Shown here in pieces: positions 49,066 through 56,078 of a DNA stretch of 64,000 nt (position 1 is its first letter; the number at the start of each line of letters is the position of its first letter). The notes below the pieces were generated by a model. It ran no database searches, was not told where the DNA came from, and worked only from the letters and a program-made list of their open reading frames with translations. The stretch covers positions 248,001-312,000 of the forward strand of contig JAYRWY010000007.1 of NCBI GenBank assembly GCA_041917755.1, written 5' to 3'. Made by a program: the position numbers and the translations under genes. This DNA is from RGZA01 sp041917755. Lineage in GTDB: Bacteria; Pseudomonadota; Alphaproteobacteria; UBA9219; RGZA01.

Positions 49066-50451
49066 ATGCGTTATATCAGCACCCGTGGTGAGGATTCAGT
49101 CCCAGATTTTGAAAGTGTCGTCGCTCGAGGCCTTGCTAGCGATGGTGGTTTGTTTGTGCCAGAAACATGGCCAAGCTTTTCCCATGAGGAAATGAAAAAA
49201 CTGAGCACCTTATCATACATCCAGCTGGCCCAGCGTATCATGCAACCCTTCATCGGGGATTCATTGAATGCGGGTGAATTGGCAGCACTTGCCCAAGATA
49301 CGTATTCAGGCTTCGCTCATCCTGATGTCACGCCATTGGTGAAGGTAGATGATAAATTATCCTTGCTGGAATTATTTCACGGAACGACATTGGCGTTCAA
49401 AGATGTAGCACTACAGTTTCTCGGCCGTGTATTCGGTCACTTTGTGTACAAGCGCGGCGGGTCCTTGACAGTGATTGGCGCAACATCCGGTGATACGGGT
49501 TCGGCAGCAATTGAAGGATGTCGTGGTATTCCTGGTATTAAAGTTATAATTTTGTATCCGCACAATCGTCCATCGGAAGTGCAGCGCCGCCAGATGACCT
49601 GCGTGGATGCGCCAAATGTGCATGCGGTAGCCGTTGAAGGTTCCTTTGATGATTGTCAGGCATTGGTAAAGCGTGCCTTTAACAATCACGAATTGCGTCA
49701 AAAGCACACGCTCACTGCGGTAAATTCCATCAACTGGGCACGAATTTTGGCGCAGGTGGTATATTATTTCTATGCGGGCCTGAAGGCAGGTGCGTTAGAT
49801 CAGCCAGTCAATTTCGTGGTGCCAACGGGCAATTTCGGCAATGTATTCGCGGGCCATGTGGCAAAGAAAATGGGTCTGCCCATTCATCGCCTAGTTATCG
49901 CCACCAATAAAAATGACAGTATGTCAAAATTTATTGAAACGGGCGTGATGACAACAGGCGTAGTATCGCCAAGCTTGTCACCAAGTATGGACATTCAAAT
50001 TGCCAGCAATGCGGAACGCTATTTGTATGAGCTGTTAAACTACAACGGCAAAGACACCAAAGCCGCGATGGAACAAATCGCTGCGCGTAAGGATGTACAA
50101 TTATCGCCCGCCGCACATGCTGCTTTGAAGAACGAATTCATGGCTGCATCGGTGAGTGATGAAGAAACCAAGGCAACAATCAAGACCATGTGGGAAACCA
50201 AGCGTGTACTGCTTGACCCGCACACTGCCGTTGGCGTAACAGTTGCCAATCGTCTACGTGACCAGTTGCCAGGTCAAATTATTAGTCTTGCTTGCGCGCA
50301 TCCTGCCAAGTTCCCAGAGACAGTTCAGGAAGTAACCGGCCAAAATCCGCCACTACCGGCGCATTTAGCCGATTTATATAAACGTCCAGAGCGTTTTACC
50401 GTTATGCCCAACGACTATGACGCTTTCGTCAATTTTATTGAAACGCGCTAA
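49066..50451 (+). CDS. thrC: Threonine synthase
   Basis: ThrC converts O-phosphohomoserine to threonine. The 461-residue PLP enzyme starts MRYISTRGE, as usual for this family branch, has the cofactor lysine Lys112 in FHGTTLAFKDVALQFLG, a phosphate-binding ATSGDTGSAAIEG loop and the NSINWARILAQVVYYFYA segment. It lies in the same transcription unit as the oxidase genes, two bases after SURF1, followed by an M16 protease. This cluster (SURF1, thrC, M16 protease, GNAT) is conserved in many alphaproteobacteria. Confidence 0.97.
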   Translation: MRYISTRGEDSVPDFESVVARGLASDGGLFVPETWPSFSHEEMKKLSTLSYIQLAQRIMQPFIGDSLNAGELAALAQDTYSGFAHPDVTPLVKVDDKLSLLELFHGTTLAFKDVALQFLGRVFGHFVYKRGGSLTVIGATSGDTGSAAIEGCRGIPGIKVIILYPHNRPSEVQRRQMTCVDAPNVHAVAVEGSFDDCQALVKRAFNNHELRQKHTLTAVNSINWARILAQVVYYFYAGLKAGALDQPVNFVVPTGNFGNVFAGHVAKKMGLPIHRLVIATNKNDSMSKFIETGVMTTGVVSPSLSPSMDIQIASNAERYLYELLNYNGKDTKAAMEQIAARKDVQLSPAAHAALKNEFMAASVSDEETKATIKTMWETKRVLLDPHTAVGVTVANRLRDQLPGQIISLACAHPAKFPETVQEVTGQNPPLPAHLADLYKRPERFTVMPNDYDAFVNFIETR

Positions 50452-50471
50452 ACGCCAACATCAGGATTATT

Positions 50472-51731
50472 ATGGCCATTCAAATTACCACACTTCCTAG
50501 CGGCATTCGTGTCGTCACCGACAGCATGGAGCAGGTTGAAACCGCTTCGGTTGGCATTTGGGTGGGGGTTGGTACACGCCATGAGGAACCTAGCGATAAT
50601 GGTGTTGCACATTTGGTTGAACACATGCTGTTCAAAGGCACAGCGCGCCGCAGTGCTTTTGATATTTCAGCCGAAATGGAAAATGTCGGCGGGCACCTCA
50701 ATGCTTATACAACCCGTGAATCAACGGCCTATTATGCCAAGGTATTAAAGCAAGACGTGGCTTTGGCCGCTGATATTCTGTGCGATATGGTACAAAACGC
50801 ATCGCTTGATAATGATGAACTAGACCGTGAACGCGGCGTAATCGTTCAGGAAATTGGCCAATCTATTGATCAACCTGATGATATTTTATTCGATCACTTA
50901 CAAAAAACGGCATACCCAAATTCCGGTCTAGGTCGTCCTGTATTGGGTTCAGCCGATATCATCCGCGCGTTACCGCGCGACCGTTTGGTCAATTATATCA
51001 GTGGCAATTATGCTGGCCCGCAGATGATTTTTGCAGCTGCTGGCGCAGTTAATCATGACCATGTCGTTGATTATGCCCATAGGTATTTAGCCAAGATTCC
51101 GTCAGTTTCTAAAACCAAAACCGATATCGCCAAATTCACCAGCGGCGATATGCGTGAGAACCGTGATATTGAACAGTTGCATGTGGCGCTGGCGTTTAAT
51201 GGCCTGTCATATCTGGATAAAGATTATTTTGCACTATCGGTATTATCAACTTTACTTGGCGGCGGGATGTCATCACGCTTATTTCAGGAGGTGCGTGAAA
51301 AGCGCGGCCTGGTATATAGCATCTACTCATTCGTATCTTCGCAAAAAGATGGCGGAACGTTTGGCGTATATGCCGGAACGGACCCTGATAAAATCAACGA
51401 GCTATTGCCTGTGGTTGCCCAGCAGTTACATCTCATTACCAAGGAAGTGTCGCCCGAGGAATTGAACCGCGCCAAGGCACAGCTGCGTTCATCACTCTTT
51501 ATGTCGCAAGAAAGTACCATGAGCCGCGCTGAAAAGCTGGCCTTTAATCAACTGATGTATGACCGCATTGTTCCAAACGCCGAAATTCTGGAACGGATTA
51601 ATGCGGTAACGCAGGGTGACATCCAGCGTTTGGCCAAGCAATTATTGCAAACGGCGCCTGCCACGGCGTTTGTCGGACCGCTTGGCCATGTTCCACAAGG
51701 CGATGCAATCGCCAAAGCATTTAAATTGTAA
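50472..51731 (+). CDS. M16 family zinc metallopeptidase (mitochondrial processing peptidase beta-like)
   Basis: The 419-residue product has the inverted zinc motif HLVEH at residues 47-51 with the distal glutamate in LDRERGVIVQEIGQ, and the C-terminal half with SRLFQEVREKRGLVYSIYSF, the R/Y substrate-binding motif. Single-gene M16 proteins of this size resemble the beta subunit of mitochondrial processing peptidase. The substrate is not known. No signal peptide is seen, so it is probably cytoplasmic. It is 20 bp after thrC and two bases before the GNAT gene. Confidence 0.92.
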   Translation: MAIQITTLPSGIRVVTDSMEQVETASVGIWVGVGTRHEEPSDNGVAHLVEHMLFKGTARRSAFDISAEMENVGGHLNAYTTRESTAYYAKVLKQDVALAADILCDMVQNASLDNDELDRERGVIVQEIGQSIDQPDDILFDHLQKTAYPNSGLGRPVLGSADIIRALPRDRLVNYISGNYAGPQMIFAAAGAVNHDHVVDYAHRYLAKIPSVSKTKTDIAKFTSGDMRENRDIEQLHVALAFNGLSYLDKDYFALSVLSTLLGGGMSSRLFQEVREKRGLVYSIYSFVSSQKDGGTFGVYAGTDPDKINELLPVVAQQLHLITKEVSPEELNRAKAQLRSSLFMSQESTMSRAEKLAFNQLMYDRIVPNAEILERINAVTQGDIQRLAKQLLQTAPATAFVGPLGHVPQGDAIAKAFKL

Positions 51732-51733
51732 TC

Positions 51734-52357
51734 ATGCGCGGCATCTTTCACAGCTTGATGGCGTTATTCAGCAGTGAACGACAGCGTCAATGCCGCGCCC
51801 CTTATAATATCAAGTTTGAAGGAAAAACCATTATCCTGCGTATGCCAGATGTTGGCGATTGTCAGGCATGGACAAAATTGCGTGAACTAAGCGCCAGCTT
51901 TCTTATGCCATGGGAACCGTTATGGCCTCATGATGCCGTATCCAGTAGCTTTTACATGCGCCAATGGCGCAGATTTTCGCGTCGCTGGATTCAAGACCGC
52001 GAATATGCGTTTCTAATTTTTCGCCGTCAGCCAAACGGGCAAGAAGGCGGCCTGTTGGGCGGCATCACGATTACGGATATAAAACGCAGTGTCTATCAGG
52101 TTGGCACGCTTGGCTACTGGATGGGCGCACCATTTGCTGGACAAGGCGTGATGCGTGAAGCTATTTCACTCCTGCTGCCTTTTGCATATCAGCAATTGGG
52201 ATTGCATCGCTTGGAAGCAACCGTCATGCCAGAAAATGAGCGTAGCATCAGGTTGTTACGTAGCCTTGGCTTTCGTGAAGTAGGGCTTTCCAAACAAAAC
52301 ATGCAAATTGAAGGCGCGTGGCGCGATCAAATCATTTTTGAAAAAACCAGAACCTAA
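51734..52357 (+). CDS. GNAT acetyltransferase (RimJ-like)
   Basis: The 207-residue product has the GNAT fold of ribosomal-protein N-acetyltransferases: TIILRMPDVGDCQAWTKLRE at the beginning, the acetyl-CoA-binding loop APFAGQGVMREAISLLLPFAYQQLGLHRLEATVMPENERSIRLLRSLGFREVG, and a C-terminal WRDQIIFEK. It is close to RimJ but I cannot say whether it acts on ribosomal S5 or on another amine. It starts two bases after the M16 gene and ends 10 bp from the convergent ilvE stop. No terminator is obvious between them. Confidence 0.85.
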   Translation: MRGIFHSLMALFSSERQRQCRAPYNIKFEGKTIILRMPDVGDCQAWTKLRELSASFLMPWEPLWPHDAVSSSFYMRQWRRFSRRWIQDREYAFLIFRRQPNGQEGGLLGGITITDIKRSVYQVGTLGYWMGAPFAGQGVMREAISLLLPFAYQQLGLHRLEATVMPENERSIRLLRSLGFREVGLSKQNMQIEGAWRDQIIFEKTRT

Positions 52358-52367
52358 TGTGTGCTAC

Positions 52368-53255
52368 TTATGCGGCCTGGGCCATGTGCTTGCGCACTTC
52401 CTTGGAATAGTCATCGGCCAGCATTTGCGTTACGGGGCCAACCTTAAAGGTTAGCTCGCCGATGATACCAACGGCGGTAACTTCAGCAGCCGTACCTGTC
52501 AGGAATACTTCATCCGCGCTCTTTAGTTCATCTGGCATAATCGCACGTTCAATAACCTTGATATTACGTGCCTTTGCCAGATCAATAACTGTGCGGCGGG
52601 TAATACCATCAAGGAAACAGTCGGGCTTTGGCGTGTGGATTTCACCATTTTTGACCATAAAGAAATTGGCGCCGGTTGCTTCGGCAACCTGACCGCGCCA
52701 ATCCAGCATCAGAGCATCATGAAAACCGTTTTGTTCGGCTTCGTGTTTGCCCATGGTGCAGATGGCATAAAGGTTTGAGGCCTTGGCATGAACGGGCGCT
52801 GTTTCTGGTGATGGGCGTTTCCAACGGCTCATCATCAATTTGATGCCTTTGGTTTTTGCTTCTGGATCAAAATAGCTTGGCCATTCCCATACGGCGATCG
52901 CCACATGGATTGAATTTTTCTGCGCGGCAACACCCATCATTTCACTGCCACGCCATGCAATCGGGCGAACATAGCCATCAACAATTTTCTGGGTACGGAC
53001 TACGTCCATGGTCGCGGCTTCCAGTTGTTCAAGGGTATAGGGAATGCTGTAGCCCATGGTTTTGGCTGAATCGAGCAAACGCTGGGTGTGCTCACGCAAT
53101 TTGAACACTTGGCCGCCATAGACACGCTCACCTTCAAAGACGGCGCCAGCGTAATGTAAAGCATGGGTCAAGACATGGACGTTCGCAGAGCGCCAATCAA
53201 CCATTTTTCCATCAAACCAGATTTTTCCATCACGATCATGAAATGCAGCAGCCAT
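52368..53255 (-). CDS. ilvE: Branched-chain amino acid aminotransferase
   Basis: IlvE transfers the amino group between glutamate and the keto acids of Leu, Ile and Val. The 295-residue PLP enzyme starts with DRDGKIWFDGKMVDWRSANVHVLTHALHYAGAVFEG, contains YVRPIAWRG, the cofactor lysine in VHAKASNLYA, DALMLDWRGQVAEATGANFFMV, and the GTAAEVTAVGII end motif, all family signatures. No ribosome-binding site precedes the ATG. The nearest promoter-like element would give a leaderless mRNA. It lies downstream of recA on the same strand, separated from it by the recA terminator. Confidence 0.95.
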   Translation of the reverse strand: MAAAFHDRDGKIWFDGKMVDWRSANVHVLTHALHYAGAVFEGERVYGGQVFKLREHTQRLLDSAKTMGYSIPYTLEQLEAATMDVVRTQKIVDGYVRPIAWRGSEMMGVAAQKNSIHVAIAVWEWPSYFDPEAKTKGIKLMMSRWKRPSPETAPVHAKASNLYAICTMGKHEAEQNGFHDALMLDWRGQVAEATGANFFMVKNGEIHTPKPDCFLDGITRRTVIDLAKARNIKVIERAIMPDELKSADEVFLTGTAAEVTAVGIIGELTFKVGPVTQMLADDYSKEVRKHMAQAA

Positions 53256-53261
53256 TGTTTT

Positions 53262-53292
53262 AATATCCGTTGTTTTGTTGTGTTTTTGTCAA
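53262..53292 (-). promoter_or_regulatory. Possible ilvE promoter overlapping the recA terminator T-tract
   Basis: On the minus strand a perfect TTGACA (53292-53287) uses the last Ts of the recA terminator and is followed after 19 bp by GATATT (53267-53262). The start point would fall at or next to the ilvE ATG. The spacer is too long, so this is weak. Confidence 0.25.
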
Positions 53293-53321
53293 AAAAAGAC
53301 CCCTTAACTTGCGCTAAGGGG
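53291..53321 (-). terminator. Rho-independent terminator of recA
   Basis: On the minus strand CCCCTTA (53321-53315) pairs with TAAGGGG (53306-53300) around an 8-base loop, and a run of seven Ts follows (53297-53291). It lies 45 bp past the recA stop and separates it from ilvE. Strong stem plus T-tract makes this the clearest terminator in the window. Confidence 0.85.
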
Positions 53322-53365
53322 CCACTAAAAGTCAAATAATTGCTGCTGGAGGTGCAAAAAAAGGC

Positions 53366-54487
53366 TTATTCGTCAGCATCACCGCTGCTTGCTGCTTCAC
53401 CATCCATCATTGCCCCTGCGACAAGGCCAGCATTGGAACGTACTTCATTTTCAATGGCTTCGGCGATAGATGGGTTTTCACGAAGGAATGCTTTGCAGTT
53501 TTCGCGGCCTTGACCGATACGCTGACCATCATAGGAGAACCATGCGCCGGATTTCTCAACAACCTCGGCCTTAACGCCAAGATCAATCAGCTCACCTAGC
53601 TTGGAAACGCCTTCACCATACATAATGTCAAATTCAACTACGCGGAACGGAGGGGCCATTTTGTTTTTAACAACCTTTACACGGGTTTGGTTGCCCACGA
53701 CGGTTTCCTTATCCTTAATAGCGCCAATGCGGCGGATATCAAGACGAACCGAGGCATAGAATTTCAGTGCATTGCCGCCGGTGGTGGTTTCAGGATTTCC
53801 AAACATCACGCCGATCTTTTGGCGAATTTGGTTGATAAAAATAACCATGCAACGTGAACGTGAGATCGAAGCGGTAAGTTTACGCAAAGCTTGGCTCATA
53901 AGGCGAGCTTGGAGGCCCATATGGCTATCGCCCATTTCGCCTTCAATTTCAGCCTTTGGAACCAGTGCGGCAACGCTATCAACGACCAAAACATCAATTG
54001 CGCCAGAGCGAACGAGAGTATCAACAATTTCGAGAGCTTGTTCACCGGTATCAGGTTGGGAGATAATAAGATCATCGATATTTACTCCAAGTTTCTTTGC
54101 ATAGGCTGGGTCAAGTGCGTGTTCAGCATCAACAAATGCGCAAGTGCCACCAACTTTCTGTGATTGGGCAATTACATGCAGGGCAAGGGTGGTCTTACCT
54201 GAGCTTTCAGGGCCATAGATTTCGATGATACGGCCACGTGGCAGCCCGCCAATACCCAGAGCGATATCAAGCCCAAGCGAGCCAGTAGAAATGGTATCTA
54301 CCTCCACAGATTCACGTGCGCCCAGCTTCATGACCGAGCCTTTACCAAACGCACGCTCAATTTGGGTTAAAGCTGCATCGAGGGCTTTTTGCTTATCGGC
54401 GCTCATTTCCTTTGGGGCGCGTTCCATGGGGTCACCTTTTTCATTCTGAATAACACGTAGGGGGGCATTGGCTTTGGGATTAGACAT
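53366..54487 (-). CDS. recA: Recombinase RecA
   Basis: RecA forms filaments on single-stranded DNA for strand exchange and triggers LexA self-cleavage. The 373-residue product has the Walker A GPESSGKTT (92-100), the L1 region EIEGEMGDSHMGLQARLMSQALRKL, the L2 region with INQIRQKIGVMFGNPETTTGGNALKFYASVR, and an acidic tail. The N-terminus is extended by about 28 residues before MSADKQKALDAAL, compared with many RecA proteins; the ATG at 54487 is preceded by AAGGAG, so this extension is real unless an inner ATG is used. It is under a LexA-type box at 54575-54589. Confidence 0.98.
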   Translation of the reverse strand: MSNPKANAPLRVIQNEKGDPMERAPKEMSADKQKALDAALTQIERAFGKGSVMKLGARESVEVDTISTGSLGLDIALGIGGLPRGRIIEIYGPESSGKTTLALHVIAQSQKVGGTCAFVDAEHALDPAYAKKLGVNIDDLIISQPDTGEQALEIVDTLVRSGAIDVLVVDSVAALVPKAEIEGEMGDSHMGLQARLMSQALRKLTASISRSRCMVIFINQIRQKIGVMFGNPETTTGGNALKFYASVRLDIRRIGAIKDKETVVGNQTRVKVVKNKMAPPFRVVEFDIMYGEGVSKLGELIDLGVKAEVVEKSGAWFSYDGQRIGQGRENCKAFLRENPSIAEAIENEVRSNAGLVAGAMMDGEAASSGDADE

Positions 54488-54546
54488 AAGCGACTCCTTG
54501 CAGGTAAAGGGATTTTCGTGAGGACCATTGAATAAGTATGTTGCCT

Positions 54547-54574
54547 ATTATTCATGGTTTGTTCTTATTTACAA
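54547..54574 (-). promoter_or_regulatory. recA promoter
   Basis: On the minus strand TTGTAA (54574-54569) and AATAAT (54552-54547) are 16 bp apart. The -10 matches five of six positions. Transcription would start near 54540, 53 bp before the recA ATG. The -35 directly abuts the SOS box. Confidence 0.5.
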
Positions 54575-54589
54575 GTTCTTTTTTTGTTC
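54575..54589. promoter_or_regulatory. LexA (SOS) box of recA, GTTC-N7-GTTC
   Basis: GTTC (54575-54578), seven Ts, GTTC (54586-54589) is the direct-repeat LexA box known in alphaproteobacteria. It lies about 90-100 bp upstream of the recA ATG and next to the promoter -35, where binding would block transcription. A further GTTC at 54561-54564 has the wrong spacing. Confidence 0.8.
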
Positions 54590-54786
54590 TCTTTCTGCAA
54601 TCGATTCCACTGTGATATTTCAGAGATATTTAGCGCGTAAGAAAAGCGGTTAATGCCGAAAAACCTTCTATCATCCATAAAACAAAGGGAAATATTTGTT
54701 TCTTCATAGAAATTAACCAAGAAATTAAATAAAAGTTTAAATACTTTCGCATAGGCTGATCTAATCAACGAATTAGAGGGTGAGCT

Positions 54787-54978
54787 ATGACAGCTATTCC
54801 ACGTTATCCAGGTGAAGGCGGCGCAACCAAGATTTTCTGGAACAAAGGAGAGCATCCGCTGGTGCAGGCTCAGGCGTCACCAAATATCGCCTATGATCTA
54901 CCGATGGAGGGTGGTCCTACCCGTTCTAACGCATCATTGATGCGTAGCCCAATTCCAGATGCACCAACAGTTGTTTAA
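54787..54978 (+). CDS. Small orphan protein, unknown
   Basis: A 63-residue product without recognised relatives. It is soluble in prediction: no signal peptide or membrane helix, many Pro, Gly and Ala, with a Trp and Tyr-rich first half (AIPRYPGEGGATKIFWNKGEHPLV). Support for coding comes from a good GAGGGTGAG ribosome-binding site 4-11 bp before the ATG and from the next frame starting three bases after its stop. It lies upstream of recA on the opposite strand, in an AT-rich stretch. A coding function is likely but the role is unknown. Confidence 0.55.
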   Translation: MTAIPRYPGEGGATKIFWNKGEHPLVQAQASPNIAYDLPMEGGPTRSNASLMRSPIPDAPTVV

Positions 54979-54981
54979 TCC

Positions 54982-55290
54982 ATGATGGCGTCGCGCAAAC
55001 AAGAATATAACAGTATTGATGCTTCCCAGAACGGGGAAGGCGAACGCCGTGTCATCGATGTTGCGTATGAACAAAAATGCTTTTCCGATAATTCCCTCAG
55101 CATAACTGAAATGGTGTGGACCTATGATTTTTATGGCATCGCTGTATTTGATTACGGGTATTTTGGTGATGACAATAGCTACAAGGGCCGAGGCGGCTAT
55201 GGTGAGGGTGCGGGTGGGGGCTACAAAGTAGTCAACTCCGTCAAGCCTGCCGCGCCCACACCTTTCCAAGGTGCAGGCGGCGGTACTTAG
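54982..55290 (+). CDS. Gly/Tyr-rich orphan protein, unknown
   Basis: A 102-residue product with no recognised domain. The first half is charged (KQEYNSIDASQNGEGERRVIDVAYEQKCF); the middle has many aromatic residues (TYDFYGIAVFDYGYF); the end is glycine-rich and disordered (YGEGAGGGYKVV, FQGAGGGT). There is no clear signal peptide. Two successive ATG codons begin the frame, and it starts only three bases after the stop of the preceding small gene without its own ribosome-binding site, which suggests coupled translation. It is probably real but of unknown function. Confidence 0.5.
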   Translation: MMASRKQEYNSIDASQNGEGERRVIDVAYEQKCFSDNSLSITEMVWTYDFYGIAVFDYGYFGDDNSYKGRGGYGEGAGGGYKVVNSVKPAAPTPFQGAGGGT

Positions 55291-55351
55291 TTTTTTCAAA
55301 TATTTTCAATTTACCACATGTGTAGTTACTATTTAGAGTAAAAAAGTTTTT

Positions 55352-55975
55352 TTATTTTTCAGAATTAATATCTTTAATTATAAATCCGTTTTCATCCCCA
55401 AGATATTTTTTACGCAAAGGGCGTAGACTGTTCTCCATCTGCGTTCTAATGTCAGCAGTGTAAGATTTTCTATTAGTCTCTGTTTCGGCGCCATAAAGTC
55501 GCGCTCCGTTAAACTCCAATCTGATAATCCTATCATCCTGTCCATATTGAACGAATATAATGTAGCCATTAGCTAGTCCGTTTAATCCAAAATATCTTTG
55601 TGGATTAGGCCATTGATATCTGTAGCTGTTTGAAATATCAAATTCGGGCTTCAGTTTCCAAACGGCTGAACCCGCTTGATCTAATAAGATACTCTCCACA
55701 TGTTTTTTATCCGTTCCTGGTGGAAACATTTTGAAGAATGCTTCTACGAGATGCTGCCTGTCACCAGTTGACACGTTGTAATACTCAAACCTGAACTGCA
55801 TTGGGTCGAATTTTGGATCATTAGGATCGGCTACGATTTTTCCAAAAAAAATCGGGCGAATATCAATGTACCAATAGAGGTCAACAAAAACTTTTCCAAT
55901 CGAGCCAATAATTAGTATAAGAGCTATTGCTCTCAGCATTTTAAAAAAGTTGTGTAATGTGTTCAGAGTATTCAC
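55352..55975 (-). CDS. Single-pass membrane protein, unknown, AT-rich
   Basis: A 207-residue product with one N-terminal helix (MLRAIALILIIGSIGKVFVDLYW) and a mainly periplasmic domain with MFPPGTDKKHVESILLDQAG, which recalls the small BamE-like or SmpA-like lipoprotein fold but without a lipobox, so I do not name it. The coding region is clearly more AT-rich than its neighbours. The start is unclear: GTG 55975 has no good ribosome-binding site. A 13-codon frame beginning at ATG 55982 (with AGGA upstream) stops just before an in-frame ATG at 55939, so translation may begin there through coupling. Confidence 0.5.
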   Translation of the reverse strand: MNTLNTLHNFFKMLRAIALILIIGSIGKVFVDLYWYIDIRPIFFGKIVADPNDPKFDPMQFRFEYYNVSTGDRQHLVEAFFKMFPPGTDKKHVESILLDQAGSAVWKLKPEFDISNSYRYQWPNPQRYFGLNGLANGYIIFVQYGQDDRIIRLEFNGARLYGAETETNRKSYTADIRTQMENSLRPLRKKYLGDENGFIIKDINSEK

Positions 55976-56078
55976 GGCTCATATTATTCCTATTTGCAAT
56001 ATAAAATGTTCTTAAAAATATTGCATATTGCCTTTAAAAGAACATTTATTGATGTCGCAATTGTATTAACAGCCACTG

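Noticed and set aside
54725..54770. Sigma-28-like motif ahead of the 63-residue orphan gene
   Set aside because: AAAAGTTT is present, but the downstream GCTGATC is about 16 bases away instead of 11.
54565..54855. 96-codon minus-strand frame upstream of recA
   Set aside because: It covers the recA SOS box and the start of a small plus-strand gene with a much better ribosome-binding site. Its composition is not protein-like.
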